In this document: piece by piece, positions 8,063 through 16,077 of the stretch
Layout: each line of letters begins with the position of its first letter
Position numbering within the stretch: the first letter of the stretch is position 1
Assembly (NCBI GenBank): GCA_024693715.1
Contig: JAILKS010000046.1
Location: 1 to 35,089, forward strand
Reading direction: 5' to 3'
DNA length: 35,089 nt
DNA from: Treponema sp.
GTDB taxonomy: Bacteria > Spirochaetota > Spirochaetia > Treponematales > Treponemataceae
Made by a program: the position numbers and the translations under genes
Notes under the pieces: generated by a model
What the model was told of the DNA's origin: nothing
Databases searched by the model: none
Seen by the model: the letters and a program-made list of their open reading frames with translations, nothing else

Positions 8063-9142
8063 TCACCAATTAAGAAGCTTATCTAAATCTGCACCAGTTT
8101 TCTTGTACTGATAATTTTCAGGCTTGAACAGACTCTTTACGATTTCGTCACCTGCCTGCTGAACAAATTCCATCTGCTTCTGCTGGAGAAGTACCTGTTT
8201 AATATAATCGTAAACGGTAACCTTTGATTCAGGTTGTGCTTCATCATTCAAGCCAAGCATCTTTGCCTTATATTTTTTTATGATTACAATAAAGCGGTAA
8301 TCTGTACTTGTTTCATTCAAATCTGAAACATAACCTTCTGACTGATCAAAAAGCCACAAAAGATTATTATATTCCATTCCAAGTCCAACAGCAGAGCTTT
8401 CTGTTTTAGGCACAAGCATTTCACCAGCCTGATAAGGAGTGCTGTCTGTCTTTGACTGAGCAACAATCTGGTCAGAAGTCATTTTCTTTGTCTTATATTT
8501 GTTCAACAAATCGTTGCATTTATTTTTTGCAGCATCAGGGTTGGTTCCCTTTGGTACAATTACGATGAAAAGCTTAAGCATATCTGTCTGAACAAACTGA
8601 GTTTTCTTTCCTTCATAGAAATTTCTTACTTCAGCATCACTTACAGTAACTTTCTGAATATCATCTTTTTTCTGCTGAACAATGTACTGCTGCATTATAA
8701 GCTGATTTTTAAGATATGATTTATAATCAGCAACATTCATTCCTGTCTGATTATAAAGAAGCTGATCAAGAGTAATTCCCTTTGATTTAACAATCATATC
8801 GTTAAGCTCTTTTTCAGTTACCTGAGCTCCAACCTGAAGACTCATATTCTGAATAAAATAATCATCTATTGCACTTGCCGGAATTGCAATTCCTGCTTTA
8901 CCTGCTGCCTGAAGAATCAGTTTTTCCTGAATAAGAGCTTCAAGAACCTGTTTTTTCTCATCAACAGTTAATTTTCGTCCAATCTGCTTTGCCTTTATTT
9001 CACAGTAATTTTTCAACTGTTTTACTGTAATTGATTCAGAACCATCATACTTTGCAACTGCAAGTACCTGAAGATCTGTCTGTGCAAAAACAGCACCTGT
9101 TAATCCAAAGAACATTAAAAAAGTAAGAATTATTTTTCTCAT
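8063..9142 (-). CDS. SurA-like periplasmic chaperone / peptidyl-prolyl isomerase-like protein
   Basis: The 359-aa protein has a Sec signal peptide (about 1-20, cleaved after AVFA). A SurA N-domain-like helical region follows (about 25-180: VKQLKNYCEIKAKQIGRKLT, KKQVLEALIQEKLILQAA), then a diverged parvulin-like segment (about 180-300) and a C-terminal helix. It probably helps fold or deliver outer-membrane proteins in the periplasm. The parvulin active-site pattern is not clear, so isomerase activity is doubtful. The AGGA SD and an extended -10 (9184-9192) support the start. T. pallidum has a comparable protein between nusB and alaS (from memory). Confidence 0.78.
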   Translation of the reverse strand: MRKIILTFLMFFGLTGAVFAQTDLQVLAVAKYDGSESITVKQLKNYCEIKAKQIGRKLTVDEKKQVLEALIQEKLILQAAGKAGIAIPASAIDDYFIQNMSLQVGAQVTEKELNDMIVKSKGITLDQLLYNQTGMNVADYKSYLKNQLIMQQYIVQQKKDDIQKVTVSDAEVRNFYEGKKTQFVQTDMLKLFIVIVPKGTNPDAAKNKCNDLLNKYKTKKMTSDQIVAQSKTDSTPYQAGEMLVPKTESSAVGLGMEYNNLLWLFDQSEGYVSDLNETSTDYRFIVIIKKYKAKMLGLNDEAQPESKVTVYDYIKQVLLQQKQMEFVQQAGDEIVKSLFKPENYQYKKTGADLDKLLNW

Positions 9143-9183
9143 CTCTAAATCCTTCTAAATCTATGTTTTTTTTTCCTTTTGCT

Positions 9184-9192
9184 ATTATAACA
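9184..9192 (-). promoter_or_regulatory. Extended -10 promoter of the SurA-like/nusB/TPR operon
   Basis: The minus strand carries TGTTATAAT (TG-N-TATAAT), with no good -35 at 17 bp, about 40 bp before the start codon. The same 9-mer is used upstream of the chemotaxis receptor at 18013. Confidence 0.55.
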
Positions 9193-9223
9193 AAAAATAT
9201 TATTTTAAGTTACAGCATTAATC

Positions 9224-11047
9224 TTATTTATCTAACGGTAAACCACCGCTGATTGTAGCACGGATTCTGCGAACACCGGCCGAAGAAGACTGCTCTTTTT
9301 CAATCTTAAAGTCGCCGATCTGTGCTGTATGCTGAACGTGAGGTCCACCACAAACTTCCTTACTGAACCAGTCGTTCTTTACGTCGCGGCCGATTGTGTA
9401 AACCTTTACCTTTTCGCCATATTTATTTGTAAACAGCGCTCTTGCTCCCTCTGCCTTAGCTTCGTCGAGTGTCATTTCGCGCATATCTACAGGTAAGTCT
9501 TCCTTAATCTTTTCGTTTACAATGTCCTGAACCTTTTTAATTTCTTCGGGTGTCATAGGACGTTCGAATGTAAAGTCAAAGCGCATTCTTTCGTTGTTGA
9601 TGTTTGAACCCTTCTGTGCAACCTGGTCTCCAAGTACGTCAACCAATGCCTGCTGCAAAAGGTGTGTTGCTGTGTGATACTTTGTTGTAACATCAGACTG
9701 TTCTGCAAGACCACCCTTTGCCTTTCCGGCTTCTGCAGTTTTACTTGCTTCCTGATGTTTTCTTTCTGCTTCTTTAAAGCCTTCGATATCAACAGTAAAT
9801 CCGTTTTCGGCACCAAGCTCCTGAGTAAGCTCAAGAGGATAGCCGTATGTTTCGTAAAGATTATATGCAACCTTTCCGCTGATAATCTTTTTAGGATTCT
9901 TCATGAGGTTTGGAAGCATCTTCTGGAATTCTGCTTCGCCCTTCTTTAAGGTTGTGCGGAATTTTGCTTCTTCTGCTGTGAGCTCTGAATAAACCTTGTT
10001 AGAATTTTCTTCGAGCTCAGGATATGGAGCCTTAAAGTTTTCTACAACAACCTTTGCAATATCAGCCATAAAGTCTTTTTCAATACCAAGCTTCATTCCG
10101 TGTCTTACGGCTCTGCGGATTAAACGGCGCAAAACATAACCGGCACCAACTCTGTCCGGCGTAACGCCTCTCTGGTCTCCAAGGATGAAAACCGAAGAAC
10201 GGATGTGGTCTGCAATGATTCTTACAGACTTGTCTTTTTCTTCGTCCGAACCGTATGTGTAGCCTGTGATTGCTTCTATTTTTTTGATGATTGGCTGGAA
10301 AACTTCTGTAAGGTAAACCGATGTTTTTCCCTGCAAAATACAGTTTGTTCTTTCAAGCCCCATACCTGTATCTACATTCTTTTTAGGAAGAGGAACCAAT
10401 GTCTTTTCGTCCACGCGGTTATACTGCATGAATACATTGTTCCAGATTTCCATCCAGTTTGCAGAGTCGTTACCCTTATTTGAATTTTCTGGCGGAAGAC
10501 CTTCGCCTACCCAGTAAAAGATTTCTGTATCTGGACCACAAGGACCTGTTGAACCAGCTGCCCACCAGTTATCGCTTGCAGGTAAATATGCAATTCTTCC
10601 TTCAGGCATTCCGTTGTCTTTCCAGATCTGAGCTGCTTCTTCATCACGAGGAGCATTTTCGTCTCCGGCAAAAACTGTTACGGAAATTTTTCTTGGATCA
10701 AGTGCGAGCCAGTCCTTTGAAGTTAAAAATTCATATGAAAAAGCAATTGATTCTTTTTTAAAGTAGTCGCCCAAAGACCAGTTACCAAGCATTTCAAAGC
10801 AGGTCAAATGAGACGGATCTCCTACTTCATCTATATCACCTGTGCGTACACATTTCTGATAGTCTGTAAGCCGAGTCCCTGCAGGATGTTTTTCTCCAAG
10901 CAGATATGGTACTAAAGGATGCATTCCCGCAGTTGTAAACAAAACCGAAGGATCATTTTCAGGGATTAAAGACTGTCCCGAAATTACTGCATGATTTTTA
11001 CTTTTAAAAAACTCAATATATTTTGAGCGAAGTTCATTAGCGTTCAT
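9224..11047 (-). CDS. alaS: Alanyl-tRNA synthetase, short form lacking C-Ala
   Basis: The 607-aa enzyme charges tRNA-Ala. The class II core is at the N-terminus (LFTTAGMHPLVPYLLG; CFEMLGNWSLGDYFKKE; GSTGPCGPDTE at 165-175; GMGLERTNCILQG at 228-240). The tRNA-binding helical domain follows, then the editing domain with its zinc ligands HTATH (458-462) and CGGPH (566-570). It stops right after the editing domain (SAGVRRIRA), so it lacks the roughly 200-residue C-terminal oligomerisation (C-Ala) domain of the usual 870-aa enzyme. Short forms are known in spirochetes (Borrelia about 594 aa), so this is not a truncation. No SD is visible, and the promoter at 11056-11084 predicts a nearly leaderless mRNA. 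Confidence 0.97.
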   Translation of the reverse strand: MNANELRSKYIEFFKSKNHAVISGQSLIPENDPSVLFTTAGMHPLVPYLLGEKHPAGTRLTDYQKCVRTGDIDEVGDPSHLTCFEMLGNWSLGDYFKKESIAFSYEFLTSKDWLALDPRKISVTVFAGDENAPRDEEAAQIWKDNGMPEGRIAYLPASDNWWAAGSTGPCGPDTEIFYWVGEGLPPENSNKGNDSANWMEIWNNVFMQYNRVDEKTLVPLPKKNVDTGMGLERTNCILQGKTSVYLTEVFQPIIKKIEAITGYTYGSDEEKDKSVRIIADHIRSSVFILGDQRGVTPDRVGAGYVLRRLIRRAVRHGMKLGIEKDFMADIAKVVVENFKAPYPELEENSNKVYSELTAEEAKFRTTLKKGEAEFQKMLPNLMKNPKKIISGKVAYNLYETYGYPLELTQELGAENGFTVDIEGFKEAERKHQEASKTAEAGKAKGGLAEQSDVTTKYHTATHLLQQALVDVLGDQVAQKGSNINNERMRFDFTFERPMTPEEIKKVQDIVNEKIKEDLPVDMREMTLDEAKAEGARALFTNKYGEKVKVYTIGRDVKNDWFSKEVCGGPHVQHTAQIGDFKIEKEQSSSAGVRRIRATISGGLPLDK

Positions 11048-11049
11048 AA

Positions 11050-11069
11050 TATTTCATTATAATGAAATA
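11050..11069. promoter_or_regulatory. 20-bp perfect palindrome over the alaS -10 box
   Basis: ATTTCATTATAATGAAAT (11051-11068), extended by one T/A pair on each side, is a perfect inverted repeat. It covers the alaS -10 box (11056-11061) and reaches to 2 nt from the start codon. This is where a repressor dimer or a self-regulating protein would act. It could also be a chance AT-rich palindrome. Confidence 0.4.
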
Positions 11070-11084
11070 GACAGTTTATGTGAA
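11056..11084 (-). promoter_or_regulatory. alaS promoter, leaderless type
   Basis: On the minus strand TTCACA (11079-11084) and TATAAT (11056-11061) are separated by 17 bp. The -10 box ends 8 nt before the ATG, so the transcript should start at or one base before the start codon. Confidence 0.65.
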
Positions 11085-11105
11085 GTAATACAGAAAGCGG
11101 ACCGC

Positions 11106-12659
11106 CTATCTTTTTGCCCCCTGTGTGCGATAGAAAGTATAAACTTTCCCATCAACAGCATAACAGTCAAGAGGAGTAAGCACCGCAGGAGTCAGAACGA
11201 TGATATCTTTATCGAAGGATGTAACCTCACTGCCCCGCACATCTTCAATTTTTGTACCATACTCAAGAACGTAAACCTCTGAAAGCGATGATATCTGTGA
11301 ATCTGAGCGGAACTGTATTGCAATGCGCGAACCGGCTGTCATTGTTGTATAAAAACCACGCTCCGTGCCTTTATCTGTTTTTAAAGTATATATATTATCC
11401 TCAAAGGTGATGGAAGCAAGTGTATCGGCAGTTGCCCAGGAAGGCCCCTTTTCTATTTCTGCACGGATTTCGCCTTCAACATCTTCCGTTTTCTGTTCAT
11501 CAAATGTGCTCTGAAGACTAACCTTCTTATAATTTCCATCCCAAAGATTATCTTCGTTAATGATAAGATTTACATCATCTCGGGTATAAATCTTTATTTC
11601 ATCAAGACTAATAAGATTTACATCGTAACGTCTGTGAAGATTTGAAATAGATGAATTGACAGATGAAATATAAATACCGTTATGACGAACACGGCTTACA
11701 CCCCAGACATAAATTTCCTGAATATTTCCATAATACTGAATGATTTCTTTATTAGCGTAATCAAAATAAAAATAACGGATTTTCTTATCTACGTTCGAAG
11801 TTTTATACCACAAGCCGTTCAAAAATTCTGCAAAAGTCTCAAGACTTCCATCCTGAATTCTTGAAAGCTCACGTGCAGCAAGCTTATTTGCTGGAATGAC
11901 AATTTCCCGTGCAAGTTCATATTTTTGTGCGCCATTATTCCATTTATACTCACTTTGAATCTGATCCATTGCCTTTTTATCTTCATCACCAGTTGCAGAT
12001 GGCTTTGAACTGTATACCCACACTGAACAGCTTTCTCCATTTGCAGAAGAAAGTTCATAAGAATCAGCTCTGTCTACCTGCTGAATAAAAATCGTATCGT
12101 CAGAAATAAAATCACCGATTAACAGAAATTCAGGCTTTTGATTATCTTCTGTATAAATAAAAATCTGCATTACAGAATTATCTTCATCATCGATTCCCTG
12201 ATATATAAGAGATATTCTGTGATCTCCTGTAATATCGTAAGCGTAAACCGACATCGTATTTGCACGTGTAATCAAAGTTGAGATTTCAGGAAGACGGTCA
12301 TAAGAGGATGTTTCTTTGTTATAAACTCCGGGAACAATACAGACATATTCAGAGCCTGCACGTCGTATTAAAGCAACCTCATCATCATAAGTGTCATTGT
12401 TAAAATCAACCGAAATTGTCGAAATTACAGTTTCTGTAGGATTAAGACTGATAAAGGAATTAAAGCTTTCTGTTGATTTTGACTGCTCAGTCTCTTCATT
12501 TACATTATTTTCTGACTGATTTGTTTTTGGAATAACAATTTTTGAACGGTTTTGATTTAATTCAACCGTTTCTTTTTTATTATTCCTCTGAAAAACAAAA
12601 AGTCCTGCAATAAAAACAACAATAACAGAAAATATGATGATATAAAACCGAGTCTTCAT
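11106..12659 (-). CDS. Membrane-anchored treponemal protein, possibly pallilysin-related
   Basis: The 517-aa protein has one N-terminal transmembrane anchor (about 5-23, no lipobox) and a polar Ser/Asn/Glu-rich linker (about 28-75). An extracytoplasmic region follows with calcium-loop-like motifs (DFNNDTYDDE at 85-94; YDITGDHRIS at 141-150) reminiscent of FG-GAP/VCBS repeats. Further on are beta-rich segments (GLWYKTSNVDKKIRYFYFD and later) that could be a lipocalin-like barrel. The arrangement recalls proteins named pallilysin-related adhesin in treponemes, but I cannot confirm that, and I see no HEXXH metalloprotease motif. There is no SD before the ATG. A canonical promoter ends 7 nt upstream, so the mRNA is probably leaderless. 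Confidence 0.65.
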   Translation of the reverse strand: MKTRFYIIIFSVIVVFIAGLFVFQRNNKKETVELNQNRSKIVIPKTNQSENNVNEETEQSKSTESFNSFISLNPTETVISTISVDFNNDTYDDEVALIRRAGSEYVCIVPGVYNKETSSYDRLPEISTLITRANTMSVYAYDITGDHRISLIYQGIDDEDNSVMQIFIYTEDNQKPEFLLIGDFISDDTIFIQQVDRADSYELSSANGESCSVWVYSSKPSATGDEDKKAMDQIQSEYKWNNGAQKYELAREIVIPANKLAARELSRIQDGSLETFAEFLNGLWYKTSNVDKKIRYFYFDYANKEIIQYYGNIQEIYVWGVSRVRHNGIYISSVNSSISNLHRRYDVNLISLDEIKIYTRDDVNLIINEDNLWDGNYKKVSLQSTFDEQKTEDVEGEIRAEIEKGPSWATADTLASITFEDNIYTLKTDKGTERGFYTTMTAGSRIAIQFRSDSQISSLSEVYVLEYGTKIEDVRGSEVTSFDKDIIVLTPAVLTPLDCYAVDGKVYTFYRTQGAKR

Positions 12660-12666
12660 AACTTTA

Positions 12667-12695
12667 ATAATAATGATATTTTTTATTTTCTACAA
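12667..12695 (-). promoter_or_regulatory. Promoter of the pallilysin-like gene, leaderless type
   Basis: On the minus strand TTGTAG (12690-12695) and TATTAT (12667-12672) are separated by 17 bp, and 7 nt separate the -10 box from the ATG at 12659. It lies just beyond the ilvD terminator. Confidence 0.55.
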
Positions 12696-12718
12696 TAATA
12701 TACAATCGAAAATACGTC

Positions 12719-12746
12719 AAAACACCGCGTAAAATCATACGCAGTG
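12719..12746 (-). terminator. Intrinsic terminator of ilvD
   Basis: Read on the minus strand, CACTGCGTA and TACGCGGTG pair over 9 bp (one G-U) around a 6-nt loop and are followed by TTTT. It is 17 bp after the ilvD stop codon. Confidence 0.7.
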
Positions 12747-12762
12747 TCCCGGCTTTTACGTT

Positions 12763-14448
12763 TTACTGAAGCACTGCACCTTTATCTGCAGATGAAACTA
12801 ATTTTGCATAACGTGCAAGATAACCTGTTTTTACCTTTGGTTCAGGACAAACCCATTCCCTGCGGCGTTCTGCAAGTTCTTCATCACTTACTTCAAGCGT
12901 AATTTTATATGCATTTATGTCGATTGAAATCATATCGCCTTCTTTTACAAGAGCAATAGGTCCGCCGACTGCAGCTTCCGGTGAGCAATGACCGAGGGAT
13001 GCTCCTCTTGTTGCACCGCTGAAACGTCCGTCCGTAATAAGAACTACATCCTTATCAAGTCCCTGTCCTGCAAGTGCCGCAGTTACTGCAAGCATTTCCC
13101 TCATACCAGGACCTCCCTTTGGCCCTTCATAACGGATTACAACGACATCACCCTTGTTGATTTTACGTCCCTGTACGGCATCCATTGCTTCACTTTCATC
13201 ATTAAATACACGGGCAGGTCCTGTATGCTTCATAAGTTCTTTTGCACATGCAGAACGTTTTACTACAGTACCGTCCGGAGCAAGATTTCCAAAAAGAATT
13301 GCAAGTCCACCGTTATCACTGAACGGATTTTCTATCGGACGAATTGTGTTTTCATCACGATTAACAGCATCCTTAATGTTTTCTGCAATTGTTTTTCCTG
13401 TAACTGTAATTACAGATGTATCTATAAGGTTCTTTTTTGAAAGCTCTTTTAATACTGCCTGAACACCACCTGCCTCATCAAGCTGACACATAAAGGTATG
13501 ACCTGCCGGCGCCAGATGACAAAGATTTGGAGTTCTGTTTGAAATTTCATTTACCTCATGAAGATCTATTTCAAGTCCTGCTTCCCTTGCAATTGCCGGT
13601 ACATGAAGCATTGTATTGCTTGAACAGCCAAGTGCCATATCTGCGGCGAGTGCATTCATAAAATTCTGTTTTGTGAACATACGACGGGCAGTAATTCCTT
13701 TATTGAACATATCCATAACTGCCATGCCTGCTTTTTTAGCAAGTGCAATTCTTTTTCCGGTTACAGCAGGAATAGTTCCATTTCCAGGAAGTCCTAAACC
13801 AATCGCTTCTGTCAGACAATTCATTGAATTTGCAGTAAACATACCCGAGCATGCCCCGCAGCCAGGACAGGCATTCTGTTCCATTTCCTTCAACTGCTTT
13901 TCATTGATTCTTCCACCGGCAAGTGCACCTACTGCTTCAAACATATCTGTCAATGAAAGATCACGTCCTGAATATGGATTCGATTCATCATGTCCAGGAA
14001 TACGACCGGGCATCATTGGACCTCCTGAACAAAAGACAGTCGGTAAATCAAGACGTGCCGCAGCCATAAGCATTCCAGGAACAATTTTATCACAATTAGG
14101 AATCATTACTATTGCATCAAACTGATGTGCTTTTACCATGCATTCGATTGAATCTGCAATAAGTTCACGGGTAACGAGGGAATATTTCATTCCTTCATGT
14201 CCCATCGCTATACCATCGCACACACCAATTGCCGGAAATTCTACCGGTGTTCCACCTGCCATACGGATTCCATCTTTTACAGCCTGTGCTATTCTATCAA
14301 GTTCAATATGACCAGGGATAATTTCATTTTTTGCACAGCATACACCGACAAGAGGCTTTTCGAGTTCTTCATCAGTATAACCCATTGCATAAAATAACGA
14401 CCGGTGCGGAGCTCTCTGCACACCCTTTTTTGCGTTGTCACTTTTCAT
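12763..14448 (-). CDS. ilvD: Dihydroxy-acid dehydratase IlvD
   Basis: The 561-aa enzyme dehydrates 2,3-dihydroxy-isovalerate and 2,3-dihydroxy-3-methylvalerate to the keto acids of valine, leucine and isoleucine synthesis. Seen are the N-terminal [14 protein letters not shown] (35-48), PNCDK (117-121) and [17 protein letters not shown] (194-210) Fe-S/active-site motifs, and near the end [14 protein letters not shown] and GHCSPEA. Length is normal. The related Edd (phosphogluconate dehydratase) is excluded by the IlvD-type C-terminus. No ilvB, ilvC or leu gene is adjacent. It starts 26 bp after the LRR protein gene with an AGGAAG SD, so it is probably read from that gene's promoter. Confidence 0.95.
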   Translation of the reverse strand: MKSDNAKKGVQRAPHRSLFYAMGYTDEELEKPLVGVCCAKNEIIPGHIELDRIAQAVKDGIRMAGGTPVEFPAIGVCDGIAMGHEGMKYSLVTRELIADSIECMVKAHQFDAIVMIPNCDKIVPGMLMAAARLDLPTVFCSGGPMMPGRIPGHDESNPYSGRDLSLTDMFEAVGALAGGRINEKQLKEMEQNACPGCGACSGMFTANSMNCLTEAIGLGLPGNGTIPAVTGKRIALAKKAGMAVMDMFNKGITARRMFTKQNFMNALAADMALGCSSNTMLHVPAIAREAGLEIDLHEVNEISNRTPNLCHLAPAGHTFMCQLDEAGGVQAVLKELSKKNLIDTSVITVTGKTIAENIKDAVNRDENTIRPIENPFSDNGGLAILFGNLAPDGTVVKRSACAKELMKHTGPARVFNDESEAMDAVQGRKINKGDVVVIRYEGPKGGPGMREMLAVTAALAGQGLDKDVVLITDGRFSGATRGASLGHCSPEAAVGGPIALVKEGDMISIDINAYKITLEVSDEELAERRREWVCPEPKVKTGYLARYAKLVSSADKGAVLQ

Positions 14449-14474
14449 CTTTTCTTCCTACTTATTGAAAATTA

Positions 14475-16022
14475 TTAATCGTATTTATCCTGAATTACAA
14501 TCTTAATCAGGGATTTATTTTTTATGCTGATTTTTTTTCTTTGAGAAACCAGATCATCATGCTCAAGACTAATACGTGAAAGCTTACATACCTTTCTTGC
14601 ATATTCAGAAAGCTTTGCAGGACAATTTGCTTCACATGCAAAAACTACATTTCTTTGACTTATAAAATGATAATAAAATTGAGAGAATTCCTCATCATCA
14701 ACAGGAAGACCACTCAAAAGGATTATGCGTTTAAAATCCTGAATATGAGCAAAGGTTCTGCAGCATTTTTCAAGCTTTGCCGAGAAGGTAGGAACTCCAT
14801 CTGCTTCTACAGTTTTTTCTGCTATAACAAATAAATCTGTATCTACAGGAAGCTCTCCAGCCGGAGTATTTTCTATTATTCTGTTTAACTGAACGCTATC
14901 AAGAAGAATCTGCATTTTTGCAGCCTGTGCCTCATCAGATGAAGGCGCAACCATTGATTCAGAAATAATCTCAGAACTTTCATTCGAAGAAAAAAGATTT
15001 GCAAGCTCTTCATCAGATACAGTTCCATTATTTACATTCGGGCTGTCATTCATTACATCTATCATCTGAGTAAGAATTTCACCTTCTTCTTTTCCGACAG
15101 ATACATCCTGTGAAAGCTCACTTCTGTTCTTTTCTTCGTTCATAATATCATTCACTTCTTCATCAACATTATTTCCACCCATCATAATCTCCTCTTCTGG
15201 TGCTACGGATATAAATTCGTCCTCTGCGCCTTCTATTTCTGAACTGAATGTTTCATCAATTTCATCATTATCTTCATTTGTAAAGAATGGTTCGGTTTCA
15301 TCATCCACGTTATCCTTAAACAGCTGGACTTCATCATTCTGAATTTTATTAACCTTCAGTTTAAGCTTATCACCTTCTGCAGTTTTTTCATACAGACATC
15401 CGTCTTTATCACTTACAAAGAAAAGAGGATTATTACCATTCATCCGGATTTTTGAAATGCTGTTACATCCTTTAAATGCATCATCATCAAGCTGATATAA
15501 TGTTTCAGGGAAAACAACAGTTGTAAGCGAAGTACAGTCTGCTACAGCATTTGCATATATCCTTTCTACCGTATTCGGAATAACAAGAGTTCTCAACGAT
15601 GAACAACCGGCAAGACAATTCTCCGGTAAGGATGTTAATCCTGCTCTAAACGGAATTTCAGGCATTGATGAACAACCGTTGAATAATCCTTCAGGAAAGA
15701 AATCTACGACATAAGGCATATTAACCTGTTCAAGTGATGAACAGCCGGAAAACATATAAGCAGAAAGCTGAATTAAAGTTGAAGGAAGCTTTACTTTTTT
15801 AAGGTTCTTAGAATTTTCAAAAAGACAATTACCAACCTGTTTTACTGAATCAGGAAGAGAAATCTGCTCGTAATTACAACCGGAAAAAACTTCGCCTTCA
15901 ATATAACGTGCTCCAAAAGGAACTCTGCCGGTAAACTCAGAACTTTCTGTGTCTATTCCGACAATTGTCTGCATGTCTGAAGTATATATAAGTCCGTTTT
16001 TTTTAATATAATTAACATCCAT
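14475..16022 (-). CDS. Cytoplasmic BspA-like leucine-rich repeat protein with acidic linker and unknown C-terminal domain
   Basis: The 515-aa protein has about six LRR_5 (BspA-type) repeats over residues 40-200, with the recurring F.GC.SL/I pattern (YMFSGCSSLEQVNMP, LFNGCSSMPEI, CLAGCSSLRTLVIP, AFKGCNSISKI). A strongly acidic, low-complexity segment follows (about 228-350), then a 160-residue C-terminal domain of no family I recognise (FKRIILLSGLPVDDEEF; RNVVFACEANCPAKLSEYA). No signal peptide, lipobox or membrane helix is visible. That is unusual, because BspA-like proteins are normally surface exposed. It has no SD and a predicted leaderless promoter (16030-16058). ilvD follows in the same direction. 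Confidence 0.75.
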   Translation of the reverse strand: MDVNYIKKNGLIYTSDMQTIVGIDTESSEFTGRVPFGARYIEGEVFSGCNYEQISLPDSVKQVGNCLFENSKNLKKVKLPSTLIQLSAYMFSGCSSLEQVNMPYVVDFFPEGLFNGCSSMPEIPFRAGLTSLPENCLAGCSSLRTLVIPNTVERIYANAVADCTSLTTVVFPETLYQLDDDAFKGCNSISKIRMNGNNPLFFVSDKDGCLYEKTAEGDKLKLKVNKIQNDEVQLFKDNVDDETEPFFTNEDNDEIDETFSSEIEGAEDEFISVAPEEEIMMGGNNVDEEVNDIMNEEKNRSELSQDVSVGKEEGEILTQMIDVMNDSPNVNNGTVSDEELANLFSSNESSEIISESMVAPSSDEAQAAKMQILLDSVQLNRIIENTPAGELPVDTDLFVIAEKTVEADGVPTFSAKLEKCCRTFAHIQDFKRIILLSGLPVDDEEFSQFYYHFISQRNVVFACEANCPAKLSEYARKVCKLSRISLEHDDLVSQRKKISIKNKSLIKIVIQDKYD

Positions 16023-16029
16023 AATTTTT

Positions 16030-16058
16030 ATTTTATTCTATATTTCATGATATCGCAA
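16030..16058 (-). promoter_or_regulatory. Promoter of the LRR gene, leaderless type
   Basis: On the minus strand TTGCGA (16053-16058) and TAAAAT (16030-16035) are separated by 17 bp. The 7 bases between the -10 box and the ATG (AAAAATT) leave no room for an SD. Confidence 0.6.
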
Positions 16059-16077
16059 TTATATTTTTCAAAGATTT

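Noticed and set aside
9224..11047. alaS as a truncated pseudogene
   Set aside because: All catalytic and editing motifs are intact, and short AlaRS enzymes without C-Ala are normal in spirochetes.
13616..14125. 169-aa plus-strand ORF opposite ilvD
   Set aside because: It is a shadow of the conserved ilvD sequence with no initiation signals.
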